Assembly (NCBI GenBank): GCA_013335175.1
Contig: JAAXWC010000010.1
Coordinates: 1-48,775 of the forward strand
DNA from: Candidatus Roizmanbacteria bacterium
Lineage (GTDB): Bacteria > Patescibacteriota > Microgenomatia > UBA1406 > GWC2-37-13
Reading direction: 5' to 3'
DNA length: 48,775 nt
Part shown: piece by piece, positions 9,129 through 16,036 of the stretch
Numbering within the stretch: the first letter of the stretch is position 1
How the letters are laid out: the number at the start of each line of letters is the position of its first letter
Notes under the pieces: generated by a model
The model's database searches: none
What the model saw: only the letters and a program-made list of their open reading frames with translations
What the model was told of the DNA's origin: nothing
Made by a program: the position numbers and the translations under genes

Positions 9129-9131
9129 AGC

Positions 9132-11126
9132 TCATTGTAGCAAATTTTTCTTTATTTTTTCAAGCTCATTTTTCGCTTCCTGCTCACTTAAATTGCGATC
9201 TTTTGCTGCAAAATAAAATCGCAGCGTAAGCTTATCTTGATACTGAGAGAGAACATCAATGGTTCGGAGAAACTCAGAACTAGCAAAAGCCTGTTGTTTT
9301 ATTTCAGAAAAGTCCTGCTTTTTGTTGCAAGGAAGAGTAAGATCTAGTTTGATAACAGCATACGGGTTCAAAGCCTGATAGAGCGGCACAATTCGGTAGT
9401 GATGAATGAGTGTTTGAAAATGAAGTTCGGCGATGAAAATGGGCTTCTCTATACCATTGGATAATTGGTATGCCTGTTTCAGTTGCCCGAGTGTTCCGAG
9501 AAATTCTTCATTGAGAAAGAGTTCTGCCTGTACATGGGGTGCGTATAACGAATTTTGAGATCGTTTTATCTGAAATCCATGAATATGCAAATCCCGCAAA
9601 AGAACCTCTACTATCCCTTTTACATCAGAAAAATCTGTGGTAACAGCTATCGCAAGGCGGTATTGCTCGTCGGGCAAATCGTTATTTCGAGGGAGATACA
9701 CTTTCGCAAGTTCAAACAGTTTCAGCACATCTTTTTTCCCTTGGTTATCCTTCATATTTTTAACTAAAGAAGGAATAAGTGATTGGCGGAAATACTTAGT
9801 TTCCTCTGAAATCGTATTTTCCAAAGCGAGGTGAGCATAGGGATCAAGACCACATTTTTGCAGTAACTCCGCAGAAACCATCGAGTAGTTCATGGATTCA
9901 TGAAGCCCGATATCTTTTAAGAAATATTTCACTTTTGATTGTAAAAGAAAGAGCTGTTCCAATTCTTTTGGTTGCTTTACATAGGTAGTTGTTTGAATTT
10001 CATTGGGAAGATTATGATACCCCCAGACACGGGCAACCTCTTCAACGATATCTGCTTTTATTTCGATATCATCTTTCCGGTGAGAAGGTACCGTGGCAAC
10101 AAACGTATCTCCCTCCTTTTTGAGCCCAAACCCGAGTCCTCCTAAAATGTCATTCACATCTTTCTCTGAAACGGTTACGCCCATAATACGGGTAATATCG
10201 TGGAGCGTGAAGGAAATTGTTTTCGGGGTGTACGGATGGGGATATATATCGTACAAGGGAGAATTTATTTTTGCGTTTGCGTATTTTTGAAGAAGTTGCA
10301 CCCCATAAACGAGGGTCGGTTCCACCCGCTCTTCATCAAGCCCTTTTTCAAAATACGTAGCAGCGATTGTGCGCTGTCCGGTTTTCATTGATGTTCTTCT
10401 AATCTTCCGTTTATTATATGTTTGCACAAAAAGGATTACGTTTTTTGTATCTGGTGAAATTGCTGAGTTATCGCCTCCCATAATCCCGCACAGGTCAAAC
10501 AGGTTCCCTTCTCCATCTTCCATTACAATATCTCCGCCCGGGAGTTCAATTTCTTTTTCATCCAGAGTTTTTACTATTTCTCCTGGTCTACTTTCCCGCA
10601 TTGTCATTTTTGCTTGTTTTAGTTTGTCATAATCAAACATGTGGGTTGGTTGCCCAAGCGAGACCATTAAATAATTAGAAATATCTACGACATTATTGAT
10701 GGACTTAATATCACACATCCGGAGTCGTTCTCGAATGTAATCGGGTGCAGGTCCAATTTTAATATCTGAAAGAACAATCGCTGCAAATCGCGAACAAAGC
10801 GACGGATCGGTAAGATGAATTTCCAGTTTTTTTTCGCCTGTTGGGGTTCCCAATTCTTTGAAAGTAAGCTGTGATGGATTTTGTTTCAGTTGAGCGGCAA
10901 TGTTAAATCGCGGAAGAATTGCCTGTGCCTCCTGAGCTACTCCGAGTACCGAGGCCATGTCCACGCGGTTTGCGGTTACTTCAATGTCAAATGAATAATC
11001 ATTGGTATGATCAAAAACTCGTTCAAATGAAGGGCCACAAAGTGATAGATATTTTTGTAAGTCATAGGGCCCCGCAGGGGTTTCAAGGTAATCCAAAAGC
11101 CAGTTGTGTGTTATTTTTATGTTCAC
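9132..11126 (-). CDS. pheT: Phenylalanine-tRNA ligase beta subunit, short form without B2 domain
   Basis: A 664-residue subunit of the (alpha-beta)2 PheRS. It starts MNIKITHNWLLDYL (B1), and the sequence then passes within about 50 residues into DIEVTANRVDMASVLGVAQE, which in full-length PheT follows the roughly 110-residue EMAP-like tRNA-binding B2 domain. That OB-fold domain is therefore absent, which explains the length deficit against the roughly 790-residue family norm. The B3/B4 and B5 (DDIEIKADIVEEVARVWGY) regions and a C-terminal FDX-ACB anticodon-binding domain (about 595-664) are present. The start is a GTG at 11124-11126 with a TATAAA hexamer 8 nt upstream. pheS is upstream, across a repeat element. 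Confidence 0.93.
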   Translation of the reverse strand: MNIKITHNWLLDYLETPAGPYDLQKYLSLCGPSFERVFDHTNDYSFDIEVTANRVDMASVLGVAQEAQAILPRFNIAAQLKQNPSQLTFKELGTPTGEKKLEIHLTDPSLCSRFAAIVLSDIKIGPAPDYIRERLRMCDIKSINNVVDISNYLMVSLGQPTHMFDYDKLKQAKMTMRESRPGEIVKTLDEKEIELPGGDIVMEDGEGNLFDLCGIMGGDNSAISPDTKNVILFVQTYNKRKIRRTSMKTGQRTIAATYFEKGLDEERVEPTLVYGVQLLQKYANAKINSPLYDIYPHPYTPKTISFTLHDITRIMGVTVSEKDVNDILGGLGFGLKKEGDTFVATVPSHRKDDIEIKADIVEEVARVWGYHNLPNEIQTTTYVKQPKELEQLFLLQSKVKYFLKDIGLHESMNYSMVSAELLQKCGLDPYAHLALENTISEETKYFRQSLIPSLVKNMKDNQGKKDVLKLFELAKVYLPRNNDLPDEQYRLAIAVTTDFSDVKGIVEVLLRDLHIHGFQIKRSQNSLYAPHVQAELFLNEEFLGTLGQLKQAYQLSNGIEKPIFIAELHFQTLIHHYRIVPLYQALNPYAVIKLDLTLPCNKKQDFSEIKQQAFASSEFLRTIDVLSQYQDKLTLRFYFAAKDRNLSEQEAKNELEKIKKNLLQ
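9134..9139 (-). promoter_or_regulatory. -10 box of the small DUF5668 gene
   Basis: TACAAT on the minus strand, 5 nt before the ATG at 9128. It lies inside the last codons of pheT. Confidence 0.4.
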
Positions 11127-11149
11127 AAAATTATTTTATAATTGGTATC

Positions 11150-11285
11150 AATAATAATATTTTCGTCATCCCTGCGAAGGCAGGGATCCAGTCGACTATT
11201 CACCTTGGGACGAGATCTCATAGAAGCAAATTGCACATTTGGATTCCCCTGTTCAGGGGAATGACGATGCGATTACAATCGAAAA
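11150..11285. repeat. Dispersed repeat between pheS and pheT
   Basis: Contains CCCTGCGAAGGCAGGG, CACCTTGGGACGAGATCTCAT and the TGGATTCCCCTGTTCAGGGG arm, all modules of the units at 361-665 and 7.2-7.7 kb. It splits an otherwise compact operon. Confidence 0.75.
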
Positions 11286-11290
11286 AGTAA

Positions 11291-12337
11291 TTAAAATTGC
11301 TCGAGAAATCGTACATCGCCAGAATACAATACTCTGATATCGTCGAGGTTCAGTCCTTCTTTCATCATAAACGTTCGCTCGATTCCAAATCCAAACGCCC
11401 ATCCTGAGTATACATCAGAATCAATTCCTCCGGCCTTTAGAACGTTGGGATGAACCATTCCCGCGCCTCCCAGTTCGAGCCATCCAGATTTACAGATTTT
11501 ACATTTCGTGCCGTCTATAATGCCGGTTCCGTCGCAGACTCCACAGGAAACATCTACCTCGAATGAAGGTTCCGTAAACTGAAAATGAAACGGGCGAATG
11601 CGGGTTTTTCTATTTGCTCCGAAAAATTCTTTGGCAAAGTAATCAATCGTCCCTTTTAAGTGAGAAATCGTAATCCCTGTATCTACACACAATCCTTCAA
11701 ACTGGTGAAACATCGGCACATGCGAGGCATCCCAATTGGGGCGGTAACACTTTGCAAGGTTTATCATGCGGATAGGAGGTTTTTGTACCCGTTGCATTTC
11801 CCGCGTTTGCCCGGACGAAGTATGAGGAGATAAAATCATTTTTCCAAACACGTCGCTGGGCTGATGGTCTACAAAAAAAGTTTCAAAATCATCCCGTGCC
11901 GGATGTTCGGGGGGCATGTTCAGGTTTTCAAATGAATACTGTTCCCACTCTATTTCCGGGTATGACATACGATTAAAACCAAGTTTGCTAAAAACGCGTG
12001 AAATTTCTTCAATTGCAATTGTTACGAGGTGTACACTCCCCCGTGCGTAGGGAGTTCCCGGCAATGTCACATCGGTGTATTGCGCATCTTCTGTTTGGGA
12101 AAGAACCTGTTGTTTTTTTTCTTCGAGTGCGTGTTCAATCTCTTTTTTTAATCCGTTTACCGTTGCTCCAAACTCTTTTTTTTGTTCGAGAGGAACGTCT
12201 TTTATTGTTTTAAGAAGTGTGTTTATACTGCCAGAACGGCCTAAATATTTAATAGAAATTTCTTCATGCTGAGTAAGTGTAGAAATAGAGAGAAGTTCTT
12301 GCTGAAACTGCGAGCGGAGTTGTTGAATACTTTCCAT
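11291..12337 (-). CDS. pheS: Phenylalanine-tRNA ligase alpha subunit with zinc-ribbon insertion
   Basis: The catalytic subunit of PheRS, 348 residues from the chosen ATG. An N-terminal coiled-coil (about 1-85) is followed by the class II core, with motif 2 around KCYRPNWDASHVPMFHQFEG and motif 3 GWAFGFGIERTFM. A four-cysteine segment (CGVCDGTG...CKICKSGW) inserted before the glycine-rich GGAGMVHP region looks like a zinc ribbon, as in some bacterial PheS. The frame runs 22 residues further upstream, but MESIQQLRSQF is the usual N-terminus and a TACATT hexamer lies 6 nt before it. Confidence 0.93.
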   Translation of the reverse strand: MESIQQLRSQFQQELLSISTLTQHEEISIKYLGRSGSINTLLKTIKDVPLEQKKEFGATVNGLKKEIEHALEEKKQQVLSQTEDAQYTDVTLPGTPYARGSVHLVTIAIEEISRVFSKLGFNRMSYPEIEWEQYSFENLNMPPEHPARDDFETFFVDHQPSDVFGKMILSPHTSSGQTREMQRVQKPPIRMINLAKCYRPNWDASHVPMFHQFEGLCVDTGITISHLKGTIDYFAKEFFGANRKTRIRPFHFQFTEPSFEVDVSCGVCDGTGIIDGTKCKICKSGWLELGGAGMVHPNVLKAGGIDSDVYSGWAFGFGIERTFMMKEGLNLDDIRVLYSGDVRFLEQF

Positions 12338-12409
12338 GAATAAAATGTAAAACCTCAAACGGAAATTGTCAATAAACATACGCTTACAAAGCCATATGTT
12401 CAACGACAG

Positions 12410-12500
12410 ATTCTGTCAATCCCGCTTGTCGGGATTCGTTGTTTATTAATTTACTTTCACAACGATTCCGGATAAACCGGAATGACGAAGCATTGCCCTC
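12410..12500. repeat. Short palindromic repeat between rplT and pheS
   Basis: Holds CAATCCCGCTTGTCGGGATT and CAACGATTCCGGATAAACCGG palindromes related to the dispersed intergenic family. No coding signal. Confidence 0.6.
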
Positions 12501-12501
12501 A

Positions 12502-12846
12502 TTATTTTACCTCTGCGACGATCTTTTCAAAGACCTTTGGATGATCGATTGCAATTTGAGATAATACTTTTCGATCAAGTTCGATTTTTTTCGTGGATAG
12601 ACCATGAATAAAACTACTGTAAGAAAGTCCGAGTAATTTTACGGCTGCACTAATACGAAGAATCCACAAACTTCTGAAGTCTCGTTTTTTAAGTTTGCGT
12701 CCTGCGAAGGCATACTGCCCTGCATGAAGTACTGCTTCTTTTGCTTTTTTAATCTGTTTATGTCTGGTCATCCAGTATCCTTTTGCCAGTTCTAGTGTTT
12801 TTTTGTGTTTTCTGTTTGTGGTAATGCCACCTTTTACGCGTACCAT
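12502..12846 (-). CDS. rplT: 50S ribosomal protein L20
   Basis: A 114-residue protein beginning MVRVKGGITTNRKHKKTLEL, with the conserved GRKLKKRDFRSLWILRI helix and GLSYSSFIHGL. L20 binds 23S rRNA early in 50S assembly and in several bacteria regulates its own operon. It follows rpmI by 15 bp, in the conserved order infC-rpmI-rplT. Confidence 0.96.
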   Translation of the reverse strand: MVRVKGGITTNRKHKKTLELAKGYWMTRHKQIKKAKEAVLHAGQYAFAGRKLKKRDFRSLWILRISAAVKLLGLSYSSFIHGLSTKKIELDRKVLSQIAIDHPKVFEKIVAEVK

Positions 12847-12861
12847 AGTGTTTTTAAAGCC

Positions 12862-13056
12862 TTAGGCCTTGCCTAATAATTTTTTAATCTTTGTTCCCAT
12901 GATCCCGGTAACTTCTTTCATTTGTTTCAAACCGCGTATCTGTTTGTTCTGTTTATTATTTCTCAAATGGCGGAGACCGTTTGAACGATGAAGAACCTTT
13001 CCTTTTGCACTAAGTTTAAATCGTCGTGCCGCTGATTTATGTGTTTTTTGTTTCAT
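12862..13056 (-). CDS. rpmI: 50S ribosomal protein L35
   Basis: A 64-residue, very basic protein starting MKQKTHKSAARRFKLSAKGK, with HRSNGLRHLRNNK, both characteristic of L35. A perfect TATAAT on the minus strand (13064-13069) ends 7 nt before its ATG, so rpmI-rplT probably have a promoter separate from infC. Confidence 0.95.
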   Translation of the reverse strand: MKQKTHKSAARRFKLSAKGKVLHRSNGLRHLRNNKQNKQIRGLKQMKEVTGIMGTKIKKLLGKA

Positions 13057-13063
13057 GGTGTTT

Positions 13064-13069
13064 ATTATA
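13064..13069 (-). promoter_or_regulatory. -10 box of rpmI-rplT
   Basis: TATAAT on the minus strand, 7 nt before the rpmI ATG, consistent with a leaderless or nearly leaderless mRNA inside the infC-rpmI spacer. Confidence 0.5.
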
Positions 13070-13119
13070 TAAAATTTTTTAGGAATTTGGAAGGGAAAAA
13101 AATCCTGAATCGAGGTACC

Positions 13120-13162
13120 ATTGTATAGACCCTGAACTAAATTCAGGGTGACAACATTCTGT
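13120..13162. repeat. Palindromic element in the infC-rpmI spacer
   Basis: ACCCTGAA...TTCAGGGT forms an 8-bp stem with a short loop. It resembles the arms of other intergenic repeats in the window and could act as a hairpin or weak terminator after infC. Confidence 0.5.
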
Positions 13163-13164
13163 TG

Positions 13165-13701
13165 TCATTTCTTCCTTGCAAGAACGGTTCGTATAACCCG
13201 TCCTTCTTGTCTCGGTTCTTTTGAAATGGTTACTTCTCCCATGGCGGCTATAAACTTTTTGATCAGTTCAAAGGCCATATCCTTTTTTGCCATTTCTCTT
13301 CCTTTCAGCGTAAGATTTAATCGTAGCTGATTGCCATCTTCCAAAAACTCTCGGGCTTTCTCCATCATCCGTTCTAAATCTCCGGGAGCAATGAACAAAG
13401 AAAGTTTCAGATCTTTTACAATGCTTTTTTTAATCCCTTTTTTCGCTTCTTTTGCTTTTTTCTCTTCCTGGTACAAAAATTTCTTAAAGTCTGTAATTTT
13501 GGCAACAGGAGGACTGGCGTGTGGTGCTATGAGTACCAAATCCATTTCCAAAGCTCGTGCTTTATCTAACGCTTCTTGTTTCGACAGTAATCCAACCTGG
13601 TTCCCTACGGTATCAATTACCCGCAGAGAAGCTGCCTCAATATGGTGATTGATAAAGTAATATTTCCGCTGGATAGTCGGTTTTCTATTCGTATTTCTCA
13701 A
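13165..13701 (-). CDS. infC: Translation initiation factor IF-3
   Basis: A 178-residue protein with both IF-3 domains. The N-terminal domain starts around KYYFINHHIEAASLRVIDTVGNQVGLLS. The C-terminal domain includes KDLKLSLFIAPGDLERMMEKAREFLEDG and ends EGRVIRTVLARKK. IF-3 binds the 30S subunit and discriminates initiator tRNA and start codons. Its start overlaps the thrS 3' end by 17 bp. If many mRNAs here are leaderless, IF-3 activity would be relevant because it disfavours such initiation. Confidence 0.96.
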   Translation of the reverse strand: MRNTNRKPTIQRKYYFINHHIEAASLRVIDTVGNQVGLLSKQEALDKARALEMDLVLIAPHASPPVAKITDFKKFLYQEEKKAKEAKKGIKKSIVKDLKLSLFIAPGDLERMMEKAREFLEDGNQLRLNLTLKGREMAKKDMAFELIKKFIAAMGEVTISKEPRQEGRVIRTVLARKK

Positions 13702-15421
13702 TAGTGTTTTTTACCGTTTGAATAAATTCAATAATACTAGATTTTCCTAGGTCTTTTCCTTCGCGAGTACGTATAGAAACGGAGGAATCTGACACTTCAG
13801 TAGCTCCTATTATAATCATATACGGAACTTTTTGCAAGGTAGATTCACGAATCTTTGCTCCCAATGTTTTATTCTCTTCATTTATCTCGACTCGTATGTC
13901 ATTTTTCAAGAGTTCTTGATACACCTTTTGTGCATATTCGTTGAATTTATCGGAGACGGGAAGGACACTTACCTGTACTGGTGCAAGCCACGTGGGGAAT
14001 GCCCCGGCGTAGTGCTCTAAAAGGAACGCTAAAAATCGTTCTTGAGTTGAGAGTGGTGCCCGATGAATGACAAAAACATCCGTGTTTTCTTTCCCTTCTT
14101 CGTCTATGTAGGAAAGTCCAAATCTCTTCTTGGCAGCAAAATCGAGTTGGATTGTCGACATCGTTTCTTCTCTTCCCACAATGGATTTAAACTGAACATC
14201 AACTTTTGGTCCGTAAAAGGCTGCTTCATCGTCTACTTCTTTAAAGGGAAGCTTCATTTCCTGTAATATTTCGCGAATTACATTCTGTGCATACTCCCAG
14301 TTTTCCGGTTCGTTGATATACTTTTCCGTATGTTTTGGGTCCCATTTTGAAAGTCGAAACCAGTAGTTTTCTAATTTAAAGATTTTGAAATAATCGATAA
14401 CCAGTTTCAGGACGGCGGCAAATTCCTGTTTAATCTGCGCTTTCGTGGTGTAAATATGAGCATCGTTCATAGCCATTGCTCGCACACGAAGGAGTCCGGC
14501 AAGCGTCCCGGAAAGTTCATAGCGGTAGCACATTCCATACTCTGCAAATCGAACCGGCATTTCCTTATAACTTCGTGGTCTGTGCACAAACATCCGGTGA
14601 TGGTGTGGGCAGTTCATCCCTTTCAGATAGTATGTCCCGTCATCCATTTTCATTTCTGGATACATGCTGTCTTTGTAATAGGGCAGGTGTCCGGAAGTTA
14701 TGTACAGCTCTTCGCGTGCAATATGAGGAGTTGCAACACGCAGGTATCCGGCTTCTTTTTCTTTTTTCTTTGCGAGTTCTTCTATTTGATCGCGGACAAT
14801 GGTGCCTTTGGGAAGCCACATTACGAGTCCTTTTCCGACCATTTCGTCGATGAAGAAGAGCTCAAGTTCCTTTCCCAGTTTTCGGTGATCTCGTTTTTTT
14901 GCTTCTTCGAGCATGGCCAGGTGTTCTTCGAGAGCTTCTTTTGATTCAAAAGCTACTCCGTAAATACGCGTAAGCATTTTATTTTTCTCACTTCCCCGCC
15001 AGTAGGCACCGGCAATAGAAAGAAGTTTGAAGTATTTGAGTTCCTCTTTTGGGTTATCTACGTGGCCTCCTCGGCACAAATCTTCAAAATTTCCCGATTG
15101 GTAAAAGCTGATCGGTTCATTTTTTTCTGCGAGTTCTTTGATAAGTTCCTCTTTATACTCGTTCCCTTGTACCTTTTTGAGAGCTTCTTCAGCAGAAACT
15201 TCAGATTTATGAAATCCATCCCATTTTTTAACCAGTTCACGCATTTTTTGATCAATTCTGCCAAGGTCTTTTTCAGAAATTGGCTCGGCGAAATCAAAAT
15301 CGTAATAAAATCCGTTATCGATTACCGGTCCGATGGTTGGTTTGGTCCCGGGAAAGAGTTCCAAAACTGCGGCTGCAAGAAGATGCGCCGTGGAGTGCCT
15401 GAGATTGTGTATGTGTTCCAT
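13685..15421 (-). CDS. thrS: Threonine-tRNA ligase lacking the TGS domain
   Basis: A 578-residue class II enzyme charging tRNA-Thr. It begins directly at the editing domain (RHSTAHLLAAAV, with DLCRGGHVDN further on). The zinc site MNCPHHHRMF, motif 2 YRYELSGTLAGLLRVR and a C-terminal anticodon-binding domain follow. The TGS domain that normally starts ThrRS (about 60 residues) is absent; an in-frame stop lies only a few codons upstream of the ATG, so it is not a start miscall. thrS heads the conserved thrS-infC-rpmI-rplT-pheS-pheT order. A structured leader lies about 350 bp upstream. Confidence 0.94.
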   Translation of the reverse strand: MEHIHNLRHSTAHLLAAAVLELFPGTKPTIGPVIDNGFYYDFDFAEPISEKDLGRIDQKMRELVKKWDGFHKSEVSAEEALKKVQGNEYKEELIKELAEKNEPISFYQSGNFEDLCRGGHVDNPKEELKYFKLLSIAGAYWRGSEKNKMLTRIYGVAFESKEALEEHLAMLEEAKKRDHRKLGKELELFFIDEMVGKGLVMWLPKGTIVRDQIEELAKKKEKEAGYLRVATPHIAREELYITSGHLPYYKDSMYPEMKMDDGTYYLKGMNCPHHHRMFVHRPRSYKEMPVRFAEYGMCYRYELSGTLAGLLRVRAMAMNDAHIYTTKAQIKQEFAAVLKLVIDYFKIFKLENYWFRLSKWDPKHTEKYINEPENWEYAQNVIREILQEMKLPFKEVDDEAAFYGPKVDVQFKSIVGREETMSTIQLDFAAKKRFGLSYIDEEGKENTDVFVIHRAPLSTQERFLAFLLEHYAGAFPTWLAPVQVSVLPVSDKFNEYAQKVYQELLKNDIRVEINEENKTLGAKIRESTLQKVPYMIIIGATEVSDSSVSIRTREGKDLGKSSIIEFIQTVKNTIEKYE

Positions 15422-15499
15422 AGGACAAGTAATAAATTTTTAATTTGTAAATAGCATCATTTGCTTTCATTTTTTTCCGCTTCGGTGGCAGTGCTCGTT

Positions 15500-15640
15500 C
15501 CTGCACACCTCCCAAGTCGCTCCAAAAAAGAAACCGGTACTCCATGGCACCGACAGCTATGCGGCATCGCAGGGCATGCTAGGGATCGGGGATCCATTTG
15601 TTTTGTCATCCCGGACTCCGATCCGGGATCTATTTAATTT
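15500..15640. repeat. Dispersed repeat upstream of thrS
   Basis: Shares GCGGCATCGCAGGGCATGC and AGGGATCGGGGATC-like words with 225-290 and 48150-48185. It lies between the hairpins at 15.8 kb and thrS. No gene is seen in 15422-15770. Confidence 0.75.
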
Positions 15641-15770
15641 TCATTTAAAAACGGCGGCCTGTCACTCGTCTTTCCCACGCACTTGACTTCAAAAACACCA
15701 TCGTCAAAAGTCCGTGAGACCCCTGACTCGTGCCACCCGTTTTTTGTGTTGAGAATAAATTTTAAAACGC

Positions 15771-15850
15771 AAAAAAAAACCCTCCGTTCTTGGGGAGGGT
15801 ACAAACAATTTCACCAAAAAAACCCTCCACCTGTTAGGCGGTAGTGCTAG
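15771..15850 (-). promoter_or_regulatory. Tandem hairpin attenuator-like leader upstream of thrS
   Basis: Read on the minus strand, four segments occur in order: ACCGCC (15836-15842), GGTGGAGGGT (15822-15831), ACCCTCC (15794-15800) and GGAGGGT (15779-15785). Segments 1-2 and 3-4 each form a hairpin followed by a run of 7-9 U; segments 2 and 3 are complementary and would form an alternative hairpin. Lying between divergent genes, these terminators can only act on a thrS-directed leader (or a small RNA). Confidence 0.5.
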
Positions 15851-16036
15851 CATACTCCCCTCTTTTTCTGTTTGCAAGGAGAAAAAATACATTTGAAAAT
15901 ACTCTATTCTATGAGGTATATTTATAGAGGAAAAGAATACTGAAGAAATGCTGAAGGACTGTCTCCTCGGTGGAGTAAAAAAGGAAGAAAACGGAGGCTG
16001 AAAAACCATCTCTATTTTTGAATATTTTCATTATAA

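Noticed and set aside
15720-15745. T-box riboswitch for thrS (GGGTGGCACGAG on the minus strand)
   Set aside because: The word lacks the full AGGGTGGnACCGCG consensus, lies downstream of the terminators instead of before them, and no specifier stem is visible.
15704-16009. 101-residue open frame on the minus strand
   Set aside because: It runs across the hairpins and U-tracts of the thrS leader, is Phe/Pro/Arg-biased from the sequence composition and has no family resemblance. A shorter in-frame leader peptide is treated separately as speculative.
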